A DNA stretch of 64,000 nt from Arthrobacter crystallopoietes (GTDB lineage: Bacteria; Actinomycetota; Actinomycetes; Actinomycetales; Micrococcaceae), in assembly GCF_002849715.1 (NCBI RefSeq), contig NZ_CP018863.1:620001-684000 (forward strand). The letters run 5' to 3'. Numbering within the stretch: position 1 is the first letter of the stretch; each line of letters opens with the position of its first letter. A model generated the notes under the pieces. That model ran no database searches. It was given only the letters and a program-made list of their open reading frames with translations, and had not been told where the DNA came from. Below are positions 53,831-61,982 of this stretch, one piece after another. The position numbers and the translations under genes were made by a program.

Positions 53831-54444
53831 ACACCGTTGAACCGGAGTCCGCCGCCCTGCCGGCCCCGTTGCGGGCCGTTGATCCTGCCACGCTCCTCGC
53901 ACTGCGGACGCGGCTGGCGGCCGCTGCCGCCGAAGCCGGTTTGCTGGACTTGTCCTACACAACCCTGGACACTCCCATCGGCAAACTGCTGCTTGCCGCC
54001 ACCGACCAGGGCCTGGTCCGTGTCGCCTTCGACCGGGAAAACCACGACACCGTGCTGGAGCAGCTAGCGGACAGAATCAGCCCCCGCATCCTGTACTCCC
54101 CCGCCCGGCTGGAGGCCGCGGTGCGCCAACTGGACGAGTACTTCGCGGGGCACCGCCGAGCGTTCGAACTGCCGCTGGACTGGCGGCTGGCCAAAGGGTT
54201 CCGCCGCGAGGTGCTCGCCCACCTGCCGCAGATCGCCTATGGCCAGACCGAAAGCTACGCCCAGGTCGCCGCAGCCGCCGGCAACCCCAAGGCCGTGCGC
54301 GCGGTCGGCACCGCCTGCGGCACCAATCCCTTACCTGTCGTAGTTCCCTGCCATCGGGTGGTCCGCTCCGACGGCAGCTTCGGCGGCTATTTGGGCGGCA
54401 CCGAAGCCAAACAGATCCTGCTCACGCTGGAGGCAGCCGCTTGA
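53827..54444 (+). CDS. Methylated-DNA--protein-cysteine methyltransferase paralogue with N-terminal extension (ogt2)
   Basis: O6-alkylguanine methyltransferase of 205 aa. The acceptor Cys175 is present in VPCHRVVRSDG, with the helix FRREVLAHLPQIAYGQTESY. Residues 1-41 form an Ala/Leu-rich helical extension absent from ogt1, in which the common part starts at TTLDTPIG. It overlaps the sigma gene (ATGA) and is overlapped by alkB (TTGA), so the three are coupled. Its position matches that of an anti-sigma gene, raising the possibility of a sensor role in addition to repair. Confidence 0.94.
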   Translation: MNTVEPESAALPAPLRAVDPATLLALRTRLAAAAAEAGLLDLSYTTLDTPIGKLLLAATDQGLVRVAFDRENHDTVLEQLADRISPRILYSPARLEAAVRQLDEYFAGHRRAFELPLDWRLAKGFRREVLAHLPQIAYGQTESYAQVAAAAGNPKAVRAVGTACGTNPLPVVVPCHRVVRSDGSFGGYLGGTEAKQILLTLEAAA

Positions 54445-55115
54445 ACGCCCTCTTCGATCCTGTTCCGGCCGAACCAGTGGAGGTCGCTCCCGGCGCCGTC
54501 CATGTGCCCGGCTGGCTCAGCCTGGAACAGCAGGCCGAACTGGTGGATGCCTGCCGCACGTGGGGACGCGGTCCGGTGCCCTTCCGGGCCGCCAAGCTGC
54601 CAGGCGGGCATGAGATGAGCGTTCAAACCGTGTGCCTGGGGTGGCACTGGCAGCCCTACAAGTATTCCCGCGTGGCCGAGGATGCCGGTGGCGGCCGGGT
54701 GCTTGAGTTTCCCGAGTGGCTGGCCGGGTGGGGACGCAGGGCACTGATCGACGCCTACGGTCCTGAGGTGGCGGAGTCCGCGGCGGCGGCCTACAAACCC
54801 GACACGGCGCTCATCAACTTCTACGCTGATACCGCCAAAATGGGCATGCACCAGGACAAGGACGAGAAAACGGACCTGCCCGTGGTCTCCCTCAGCGTCG
54901 GAGACGACTGTCTCTTCCGCTTCGGCAACACGCAGACCCGCACCAAACCGTACACCGATCTCAGGCTCCGCTCCGGAGACCTGTTTGTCTTCGGCGGCCC
55001 CAGCCGCTTCGCCTACCACGGTGTACCCAAGATTTACCCCGGCACCGCCGATCCGGCCTGCGGACTGGCGTCGGGCCGGCTGAACCTCACAATGCGCGTC
55101 ACCGGCTTGGCCTGA
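54441..55115 (+). CDS. alkB: Alkylated DNA repair dioxygenase AlkB
   Basis: Fe(II)/2-oxoglutarate dioxygenase of 224 aa that oxidatively removes methyl groups from 1-methyladenine and 3-methylcytosine. Iron ligands His137 and Asp139 in MGMHQDKDE and His193 in RFAYHGVPK are present, as is RLNLTMR with the 2-oxoglutarate-binding Arg, and NFYADTAK of the substrate lid. Start is TTG overlapping the ogt2 stop. Located between ogt2 and tag. Confidence 0.96.
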   Translation: MNALFDPVPAEPVEVAPGAVHVPGWLSLEQQAELVDACRTWGRGPVPFRAAKLPGGHEMSVQTVCLGWHWQPYKYSRVAEDAGGGRVLEFPEWLAGWGRRALIDAYGPEVAESAAAAYKPDTALINFYADTAKMGMHQDKDEKTDLPVVSLSVGDDCLFRFGNTQTRTKPYTDLRLRSGDLFVFGGPSRFAYHGVPKIYPGTADPACGLASGRLNLTMRVTGLA

Positions 55116-55149
55116 CGGGCACCCGGACCGGCAGGAGACAATCGAACCC

Positions 55150-55752
55150 ATGGAAAAACTAACTTCCGGCGTCGTGCTTTGCGAAGACGGTCTGGCTCGG
55201 CCGGCGTGGGCCGCCGTGGACCCGATGCTGCGCGAGTATTACGACACCGAATGGGGCATGCCTGTCCACGGCGAGCAGGCCATCTACGAACGGATCAGTC
55301 TGGAAGGATTCCAGGCCGGGCTGTCCTGGGCCACCATCCTGCGCAAGCGTCCCGCCTTCCGCGAGGCCTTCAAAGACTTCCAGCCGGACACGGTTGCCGC
55401 TTTCACCGACGCCGATGTCGAGCGCCTGATGCAGAACGCCGGGATTGTGCGCAACCGCGCGAAGATCACCGCCGCGATCACCAATGCCAAGGCGACCATC
55501 GCCCTGCGCGAGGACGGCGGGCTGGACGAGTTCGTCTGGTCTTTCAAACCGGACGCCACTCCGGCACCCCAAAGCCTGGAGCAGGTCCCGACCACGTCCA
55601 CGGAGTCCATCGCCTTGTCCAAGGCCTTGCGCAAGCGCGGGTTCGTCTTTGTCGGCCCCACCACCATGTTCGCGCTGATGGAAGCCATCGGCATGATCGA
55701 CACCCACCTGGTGGACAGCCACCGGCGCGGCAGTTCCGGAATATGGGGCTGA
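55150..55752 (+). CDS. tag: DNA-3-methyladenine glycosylase I (Tag family)
   Basis: Base-excision glycosylase of 200 aa for 3-methyladenine. Signature segments: YYDTEWGMPVHGEQAIYERI, GFQAGLSWATILRKRPAFRE and NAGIVRNRAKI, with the catalytic region intact. In the E. coli enzyme zinc is held by two Cys and two His; here the corresponding positions appear as RPAW (no Cys), YYD (Tyr for His) and VDS (Ser for Cys), leaving only the His of DTHLVD, so a zinc-free variant is likely. AGGAG lies 12 bases upstream. Last gene of the sigma-led cluster, 34 bases after alkB. Confidence 0.93.
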   Translation: MEKLTSGVVLCEDGLARPAWAAVDPMLREYYDTEWGMPVHGEQAIYERISLEGFQAGLSWATILRKRPAFREAFKDFQPDTVAAFTDADVERLMQNAGIVRNRAKITAAITNAKATIALREDGGLDEFVWSFKPDATPAPQSLEQVPTTSTESIALSKALRKRGFVFVGPTTMFALMEAIGMIDTHLVDSHRRGSSGIWG

Positions 55753-55963
55753 AAAGCCGCCTTCCACGCAAACGGAAGGACCGCACCGAGCTTCCGCACC
55801 TACGGCTCCGGATTGCGGAACTGTCACAATTTTCCGCCGAATCACGGACCTGACAGCCCCGTGCCACAATGATTGCAGATGCCGGTGTCCGCGCCTGCAT
55901 CTGCCGGCCGGCAACGATGCCGCCCGGGCAAGACGTTGACACGTGCTGTTCGAAGGAGAAGTC

Positions 55964-56356
55964 GTGACCATACTTGTCGCCTACGCGCCGCGTCCGGAAG
56001 GCCGTGCCGCTCTATCCAAAGGTATCCAGATGGCCACCGCCCAGAACGAGAAGCTGGTCGTTGTTAATGCCAGCCCCGGGGGCCCGCATAAAGATTCCTC
56101 GCTGGCAGATACGCACGACGCCGAATGGGTCACCCGCGAGCTGAACAATTCCGGCCTGGACGCCGAATTCAAGCAGTTTGTCCGTGGCAAAGACGCCGTC
56201 GAGGAGATCCAGGAACTCGCCGAGAGCCTGCCGGCATCGTTGCTGGTCATCGGCCTGCGCAAGCGCACCCCGGTCGGCAAACTCATCATGGGCAGTACCG
56301 CCCAGGAAATCCTGCTCACCGTCGACTGCCCCGTGCTGGCGGTCAAAGCCCGCTAG
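55964..56356 (+). CDS. Universal stress protein (UspA family)
   Basis: Cytosolic protein of 130 aa with the UspA fold. GTG 55964 is chosen since GGAG lies just upstream and MTILVAYAPRPEGRAALSKG is the usual family start. The nucleotide-binding loop is GLRKRTPVGKLIMGSTAQEI and the last strand CPVLAVKAR, so ATP binding is likely. It directly abuts the alkA-like gene, whose GTG follows its stop without a gap. The 211 bases upstream contain no gene and presumably its promoter. Confidence 0.93.
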   Translation: MTILVAYAPRPEGRAALSKGIQMATAQNEKLVVVNASPGGPHKDSSLADTHDAEWVTRELNNSGLDAEFKQFVRGKDAVEEIQELAESLPASLLVIGLRKRTPVGKLIMGSTAQEILLTVDCPVLAVKAR

Positions 56357-57211
56357 GTGGAGGTCGCGCTGGAGGTCCTGCCTCCGTACGACGCCGGTGC
56401 GGCGCTGGCGGCCCTGGCCGCCCATGCCGTGCCGGGCCTCGAAACAACGGACCTCGCCGCCGGCACCCACACGCGGCTCTTCGCCACATCGTCCGGCCCG
56501 GTCGTCGGCACTGTGCGCTTGGGCCCCGGCGCTCCGTCGCTGGTGCTGGAATCAGTTGATCCCGCCACGAATGCCGAAATAACGACGGCGGTGCGGCGCT
56601 GGCTTGATCTGGACACGGACCCGGAAACGGTCCGCGGCGTACTGGGGCAAGATCCGCTGGTCGGTCCGCTCCTCGCAGCACGTCCGGGCCTTCGGATTCC
56701 CGGTTACCTGGACGGCTTCGAAGGAGCCGCCTGCACCGTCCTCGGCCAGCAGGTCTCGCTTGCGGCCGCACGGACCTTTGCGGGCAGGCTCGTCAGCGCT
56801 TTCGGCAGTCCCGGACCCGCCGGCCTGTACCTCTTCCCGACCCCATCCACCTTGGCAGGTGCCGGAGCCGAACGAATCCAGCAGGCAGTCGGACTCACCG
56901 GAGCCCGCTCGCGCACAATCCACGCCCTGGCAGTAGCCTGTGCCGACGGCCTGGCCATTGATCCGGAAGGCGACCATGCCGGGATCCGCCGGCGCCTGCT
57001 CGCGCTGCCCGGCATCGGCCCCTGGACCGTGGACTATCTGGCCATGCGTGCGCTCAGAGACCGAAATGCCTATCCGGAGGGCGATCTGGTACTCAAACGT
57101 GCCCTCGGTGCCAGCTCAGTCCAAGAGGTCCGCGCCCACGGCGAAGCCTGGCGTCCCTTGCGTGCCTACGCTGTCTTCCAGCTCTGGACTGCCGCCGCCT
57201 ATATTGCCTGA
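56357..57211 (+). CDS. alkA: DNA-3-methyladenine glycosylase II (AlkA-like)
   Basis: Base-excision glycosylase of 284 aa. An N-terminal AlkA_N-like domain (to about residue 115) is followed by the HhH-GPD domain: LGQQVSLAAARTFAGRLV, the helix-hairpin-helix LPGIGPWTVDYLAMRAL, and YPEGDLVLKRAL with the catalytic Asp. It is not fused to an AdaA domain, unlike many actinobacterial AdaA-AlkA proteins. Start GTG at the base after the usp stop. It completes a set of ogt, alkB, tag and alkA activities. Confidence 0.94.
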   Translation: MEVALEVLPPYDAGAALAALAAHAVPGLETTDLAAGTHTRLFATSSGPVVGTVRLGPGAPSLVLESVDPATNAEITTAVRRWLDLDTDPETVRGVLGQDPLVGPLLAARPGLRIPGYLDGFEGAACTVLGQQVSLAAARTFAGRLVSAFGSPGPAGLYLFPTPSTLAGAGAERIQQAVGLTGARSRTIHALAVACADGLAIDPEGDHAGIRRRLLALPGIGPWTVDYLAMRALRDRNAYPEGDLVLKRALGASSVQEVRAHGEAWRPLRAYAVFQLWTAAAYIA

Positions 57212-57223
57212 CGGCGTCCACTT

Positions 57224-58150
57224 TTAGGCGCCGGTGGAGCCAGCACGAACTCCTCGGGATCCGGCCTCCTCGATCCGCGGCAGCAGTTGCTCCGGGAGCT
57301 CGAGTTCCGCCGCTCCGAGATTGGTCTTCAGGTGCTCAGGCCTGACGGTGCCCACGACGGCGCTGGTAACGTTCTTGTTGTTGAGCACGAAGGCCAGGGC
57401 TATCTCACTGGCTTCGAGCCCTTCGACGTCGTTGATAAACCGGAACTTCCTACCATGGATGAACTTCGGCCGGTGGTTCTTCAGGGCACGGGCCAGATAC
57501 CACACGTCGCTGGGCGTCGTCAGCTTGAAGATGCTCCGCGAGTACAAAGTCTGGGCCAGCGGGGACTTGACCATAATCCCTACGCCCGCCTCCCCCGCCC
57601 TGGCCATGAGCGGCTCCATAGAACGGTCAAGGAGGTTGTATTCGAGCATCAAGGCCTCGAAGATGCCAAGCTTCAGCGCCCGTTTCGCGCCACCCGCTCC
57701 CGTAGACAGGCCCAGCGCTCCGATCATGCCCTTGTCCTTGAGCTTGAGGACCGTTTCGATGGCGGGATCGGCAGGGTGGGGATAGCCGTGGAAGTGCAGC
57801 AGGGGCAGGTGCTCCAGTTGCAGCCGCCTGAGACTCTCCTGCAGGCTCTGGTCAAGGGCGCGCGGCGAGAAGTCCTTCACGTTCCGGCCGCCGGCCCACA
57901 GGGAGCCGACCTTGGTGGAAATGACGAGGTCCCGCCCCCGGCCCTTGAGAATGCGGCCGAGGCGCACCTCGGCGTTGCCGCGGCTGTAGTTGGGGCCGGT
58001 ATCGAAAAGGTTGACGCCGCCGTCGAGGGCTTGCTCCACCAGACGTGCGGCCTGCCGTTCGTCAAAAGCCTTCATGCCCCAGTAGCCGCCGGCACCAAAA
58101 CTGATTTCGGACACTGACAGTCCGGATTTCCCAAGCCCCCGTCGTTTCAT
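57224..58150 (-). CDS. Aldo/keto reductase
   Basis: NADPH-dependent oxidoreductase of 308 aa with a TIM-barrel fold. The tetrad is visible: Asp and Tyr in NLFDTGPNYSRGNAEVRLG, Lys in VISTKVGSLW, and His in LLHFHGYPHP. AGGGGAG precedes the ATG. It lies 32 bases downstream of a sugar ABC permease in the same direction, so it may act on the imported carbohydrate or its derivative. Confidence 0.93.
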   Translation of the reverse strand: MKRRGLGKSGLSVSEISFGAGGYWGMKAFDERQAARLVEQALDGGVNLFDTGPNYSRGNAEVRLGRILKGRGRDLVISTKVGSLWAGGRNVKDFSPRALDQSLQESLRRLQLEHLPLLHFHGYPHPADPAIETVLKLKDKGMIGALGLSTGAGGAKRALKLGIFEALMLEYNLLDRSMEPLMARAGEAGVGIMVKSPLAQTLYSRSIFKLTTPSDVWYLARALKNHRPKFIHGRKFRFINDVEGLEASEIALAFVLNNKNVTSAVVGTVRPEHLKTNLGAAELELPEQLLPRIEEAGSRGVRAGSTGA

Positions 58151-58182
58151 AGCTCCCCTTCATGTGCGCCGGTGTGGCAACA

Positions 58183-59115
58183 TCAGCCCTTGTTACCGGT
58201 GGTGGCGATGCCTTTGACGAAGTGCTTCTGGCCGAGGAAGAACAGAATGATCATCGGCACCGTGGTGATCACGCTGGCGGTCACCACGATCTCCCAGTGC
58301 CAGTTGCCGCCAAATCCGAATTGATCCAGCAGCGCCTTCAGGCCGCGCGGCACTGTGAACGTGGACGAGTCGCGCAGATAGATGAGCGGCCGCATCAGGT
58401 CGGTCCAGGCCGCCTGGAACTCGAACAACAGTGTCACGATCAACGCCGGCTTGCACAGCGGCAGCGCGATCCTGCTGAACATATGCCAGTTGTTGGCGCC
58501 GTCCACGCGGGCCGCTTCGAACAATTCCCGCGGCAGGCCCAGGAAGAACTGCCGCAGCAGGAAGATGTAGAAGGCGCTGCCGAACAGGTTGCCGGCCCAC
58601 AGCGGAGTCAGCGTCCCCACCTGCCCCAGCCCGTTCCAGATCAGGAAGGTGGGGATCATGGTCACGGCGCCGGGCAGCATCATGGTGGCCAGCACGAGGC
58701 CGAACAGTGCATTGCGTCCACGGAACCGGAAGTAGGCGAAGCCCCAGGCCACCATGGCGCTGGAAAGGGTCACCAGCACGGCGGAGAGCACCGTGACAAT
58801 GGCGGTATTGGCCAGCCACAGGGCCAGCGGCGCCTCCTGCCAGACCGTCAGGTAGTTTTCGAAAGTGAAGGTTTCCGGAATGAGCTTGTTATCGAAGACG
58901 TCCGAACGTGGCTTGAAGGACGCGCTGATTAGCCACAGCAGCGGATAGGTGAAGAGCACGGTCGCAATGCCCAGCGCCGCCCAGGTCAGGATCCGGGCCA
59001 GCGGGTTACCGCGGCGGCGCGGCCTCCGCTGGCGTGTGTGTTCCCCGGCTTCCTCGTCCCTGTCAATTGCCGGCGGCGGGACAGGCTGGAGCCGTTCCAG
59101 CCGGGTCCGGGCCAT
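58183..59115 (-). CDS. Carbohydrate ABC transporter permease (MalG type)
   Basis: Permease of 310 aa with six helices. ATG 59115 overlaps the stop of the upstream permease by one base (TGATG). The EAA loop FEAARVDGANNWHMFSRIAL and the start region YPLLWLISASFKPRSDVFDN are typical. A charged, Arg-rich N-terminal 45 residues precede helix 1. Works with the MalF-type permease and lipoprotein encoded upstream; the operon has no ATPase gene. Confidence 0.93.
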   Translation of the reverse strand: MARTRLERLQPVPPPAIDRDEEAGEHTRQRRPRRRGNPLARILTWAALGIATVLFTYPLLWLISASFKPRSDVFDNKLIPETFTFENYLTVWQEAPLALWLANTAIVTVLSAVLVTLSSAMVAWGFAYFRFRGRNALFGLVLATMMLPGAVTMIPTFLIWNGLGQVGTLTPLWAGNLFGSAFYIFLLRQFFLGLPRELFEAARVDGANNWHMFSRIALPLCKPALIVTLLFEFQAAWTDLMRPLIYLRDSSTFTVPRGLKALLDQFGFGGNWHWEIVVTASVITTVPMIILFFLGQKHFVKGIATTGNKG

Positions 59116-60074
59116 CACTGGCCCCCTTCGTAGTACACCATGCGTTTGCCCACCACCATCTGGACAACCGTTACCGCCAGCACGATAACAAAGAGCACCC
59201 AGGCCATCGCGGAGGCGTAGCCCATGTGCAGGAATTCGAAGCCTTGCTGGAAGAGATAGATGGCGTAGAACAGTGCAGCGTCGTTGGAATACGTGGAATT
59301 GCCCGAACCGAAGTACGCCGTATAGGCCTCGGTAAACGTCTGGAACGCGGCAATGGTGTTGACGATGGTCAGGAAAAAGAGGCTCCCGCTGATCATCGGC
59401 AGGGTAATCTTCCACGTGGTTTGCCAGCTGTTGGCGCCGTCCACCCGGGCCGAATCGTAGAGTTCCTGCGGGACGTTCTGCAGTGCGGCCAGCAGGATGA
59501 TGGTGGATGCCCCGAGCGTCCACAGGCTCATGATGATCAGGCCGGGCTGGATCCAGGCCGGATCAGTGGTCCAGGCCGGTCCGTTGATGCCGAACCAGCC
59601 CAGTACGGTATTCACCAGTCCGTTCTGCCCGTTGAAGAGCAGCAGCAGGAGGATGCCGATGGCCACCGGCGGCGTCATCTTGGGCAGGTAGAACACCGTG
59701 CGGAAGAATCCCGAAGCCCGGCCGGAGATCCGGTTCAGCAGCATGGCCAGCAGCAGCGACACGATGATGTGGACCGGCACGGAAAACACCGTGTAAATGA
59801 AGGTGTTCCACAACGAGAGGCTGATCTTCGGGTCCGCCAGGAGCTGGCGGAAGTTGTCCAGCCCCACGTAGTTCGGGTCGTTAATGACGTCATAGTCGGT
59901 CAGCGACAAATAGCCGCTGTAGAGCACCGGCCACAGGGTGAAGACCAGAAACCCGATGATCCACGGGCTGATGAACAGCAGGGCCGACCGGAGGTTCCGA
60001 CGGCGGTTGCGCCGCTGTGCCGGCCGCAACCGCTGCTTGGCCCGGGTGGCGGGCCGAAGCGGAGTGGCTGTCAT
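59115..60074 (-). CDS. Carbohydrate ABC transporter permease (MalF type)
   Basis: Permease of 319 aa with six helices; ALLFISPWIIGFLVFTLWPV is the first helix and YDSARVDGANSWQTTWKITL the EAA loop. A strongly basic N-terminus (RPATRAKQRLRPAQRRNRRR) lies in the cytoplasm. It follows the binding-protein gene by 13 bases and overlaps the next permease. Substrate is unknown. Confidence 0.93.
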   Translation of the reverse strand: MTATPLRPATRAKQRLRPAQRRNRRRNLRSALLFISPWIIGFLVFTLWPVLYSGYLSLTDYDVINDPNYVGLDNFRQLLADPKISLSLWNTFIYTVFSVPVHIIVSLLLAMLLNRISGRASGFFRTVFYLPKMTPPVAIGILLLLLFNGQNGLVNTVLGWFGINGPAWTTDPAWIQPGLIIMSLWTLGASTIILLAALQNVPQELYDSARVDGANSWQTTWKITLPMISGSLFFLTIVNTIAAFQTFTEAYTAYFGSGNSTYSNDAALFYAIYLFQQGFEFLHMGYASAMAWVLFVIVLAVTVVQMVVGKRMVYYEGGQ

Positions 60075-60087
60075 TTAGATATTCCCG

Positions 60088-61482
60088 CTACTCTTTCTGG
60101 TCCCATTGCTCCCATGCGGCGTCGAGGGCAGTCTGTGCTTCTTCCTGCGCCTGCTGCAGGGATTCGGCCGGTTCCGCCTGCCCGTTAAGCACGCGGTTCA
60201 CTGCATCCAGCCACGCGGTCTTGAACTCGGCGTCCGCCGGGTTGGCCGGCAGCGAGAAAGAATTCTCGTTGGCCTCATAGGAGGCGTTGATGGCGTCATC
60301 CCACTTGGCTTCGTCCGCGGGCTTGACGAACTCCGCCTTGATTTTCTCGTCGGCGGCGGCATTGCCCGTGAACAGTCCGGTGAAGGGCTTGCCTTCTTCC
60401 GCGCGTGCGTCGGAGCGGGCCTGGGCAGCCTTCATCCAGATGTCCGTAGCGGTCATCGTCTTGATGAAGCGGCAGGCCGCTTCGGGATTGGCGCTGCCGG
60501 CCGGAATGGCCCAGGCAGAACCGCTGGCGAAGCTGATCGGCTGCCCTTCCTTGGATTTGACCGTAGTGAAGGCGAGGGAAGCGTCCGGGGAAACGTCATT
60601 GAGGATGTTGACGTACCACTGCTCCATCGGCATTGCGCCGAGGCTATCGCTGGCGAACTGGTTCCCGGCGCCGAAGAAGTCCGCTGAATCACGGAAGGAC
60701 TTGACGGCGCTGAACCCGCCCTGGTCATCGTAAATACCGACGGCGAACTCCAGCGCCTGAACCACCTTCGGGTCATCCAGCTGGGCAGTACGGCCGTCTT
60801 CCGAGATCAGATCCGCGCCGTTGGCTTTGGCCCATAGGGGCAGGAATTCCGGCAGTTTGCTGTCAAACCCGATGACCGAGAGCTTGCCGCCGTCGTTCTT
60901 GGAAAGTTTGGCGGAGGCCTCGGTGACCTTGTTCCAGTCCGAACCATCGACGTCGGATAGCGAGACCCCGGCGTCGCTGAGCAGTCCGGCATTGGCCATG
61001 ATGATCTGGACCTGATTGAACTCCGGAACGCCGTAGATCCGGTCCTCGAAGGTCACCTGCCCGATGGCCGGCTCACGGAAGTCCTCAATGGCGATTGCCT
61101 CGCCGTCAATGCAGCTGTTCAGCGGGATGATCGCGCCGCGGGAAGCAAACGTGCCCAGCTGGTCCCTGTTCGCGTAGATCAGTTCGGGCGGCTGCCCGGA
61201 AGCCACCGCCGAGAGGAATTGCTGAATGTCCAGATCGCCTTCGACCAAGCCCACCTCGACCTCCGGCATCGCTTCCTTGGTTGCCTCCAGACGGGTTTCG
61301 GCGACGTCGTCGCTGGCGCCAAAGCCCATGACGCTCAGCTCGCCGGCGACCTCCGTGTCCGCGCCGAAGTCCGCGTCGGTCTCCGTTTCTGCGCCGCCGG
61401 TGCCGGTGGCACAGGCGCTCAGCGTGAGCACCGCTGCGGCCGCGGCGGCGAAGGGGGCAGTGGTACGTAATGTTTTTTTCAT
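60088..61482 (-). CDS. Sugar ABC transporter substrate-binding lipoprotein
   Basis: Family 1 solute-binding protein of 464 aa. The signal peptide ends in the lipobox LSAC; the mature N-terminus is Gly/Thr/Glu/Asp-rich. ELIYANRDQLGTFASRGAII and SFASGSAWAIPAGSANPEAA are typical of family 1 binding proteins. AAAGGAGAG precedes the ATG. First gene of the SBP-MalF-MalG-aldo/keto reductase unit. No LacI or ROK regulator is adjacent, so its control cannot be inferred. Confidence 0.93.
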   Translation of the reverse strand: MKKTLRTTAPFAAAAAAVLTLSACATGTGGAETETDADFGADTEVAGELSVMGFGASDDVAETRLEATKEAMPEVEVGLVEGDLDIQQFLSAVASGQPPELIYANRDQLGTFASRGAIIPLNSCIDGEAIAIEDFREPAIGQVTFEDRIYGVPEFNQVQIIMANAGLLSDAGVSLSDVDGSDWNKVTEASAKLSKNDGGKLSVIGFDSKLPEFLPLWAKANGADLISEDGRTAQLDDPKVVQALEFAVGIYDDQGGFSAVKSFRDSADFFGAGNQFASDSLGAMPMEQWYVNILNDVSPDASLAFTTVKSKEGQPISFASGSAWAIPAGSANPEAACRFIKTMTATDIWMKAAQARSDARAEEGKPFTGLFTGNAAADEKIKAEFVKPADEAKWDDAINASYEANENSFSLPANPADAEFKTAWLDAVNRVLNGQAEPAESLQQAQEEAQTALDAAWEQWDQKE

Positions 61483-61530
61483 ACGCCTCTCTCCTTTGAG
61501 AAGACCTGCTGGAAGCCCTGCACTGCGGTG

Positions 61531-61845
61531 TTAGAGGCCGTAGTAGCGGCTCAGCTTCGCCTCGTCGTCGGGAGAGAGACCCATTTCCGGTTCGATGTCG
61601 ATGTGCGGCGAGTCCTTAATGGTGTCGTGGTCGTAGGCCACGTGGACATTTGTGCCTTCAACTCTCGCCCCCGCGAGCGGGATGAAGTGTTCGCGCGTTT
61701 CCAGCAGCCCCAGCGACACCGTGATCCATGCCAGCCGGCCCGTGTCCTTGTCGCGGTGGACCTGTCCCACCAAACCCAGCTTGTGGTCCTTGCTGTCCCA
61801 CGCCGTAGCGTCCTGCAGCTCATGGATATCCTGCCGTTGCGTCAT
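61531..61845 (-). CDS. PRC-barrel domain protein
   Basis: Small soluble protein of 104 aa from ATG 61845, preceded by AAGGAG. It has a PRC-barrel-like fold region: ATAWDSKDHKLGLVGQVHRD, VSLGLLETREHFIPLAGARV and VHVAYDHDTIKDSPHI, ending with the DUF2382-leader-like MGLSPDDEAKLSRYYGL. Such proteins are common in Arthrobacter under stress but their role is unclear. The upstream in-frame ATG at 61932 would add a hydrophobic leader with no family support. Confidence 0.85.
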   Translation of the reverse strand: MTQRQDIHELQDATAWDSKDHKLGLVGQVHRDKDTGRLAWITVSLGLLETREHFIPLAGARVEGTNVHVAYDHDTIKDSPHIDIEPEMGLSPDDEAKLSRYYGL

Positions 61846-61982
61846 CGGATGCTCCTTCATGATGGACAGCATGCTTTCCAATTCAGAAAGTAAACTTACC
61901 CAAGAACTTAGCAGTGACGTTTGACTTGTCAATTACCGTCCGACCGGCTGCCCGACGGAACCGCGGGAGTGTTACCTGGCCG

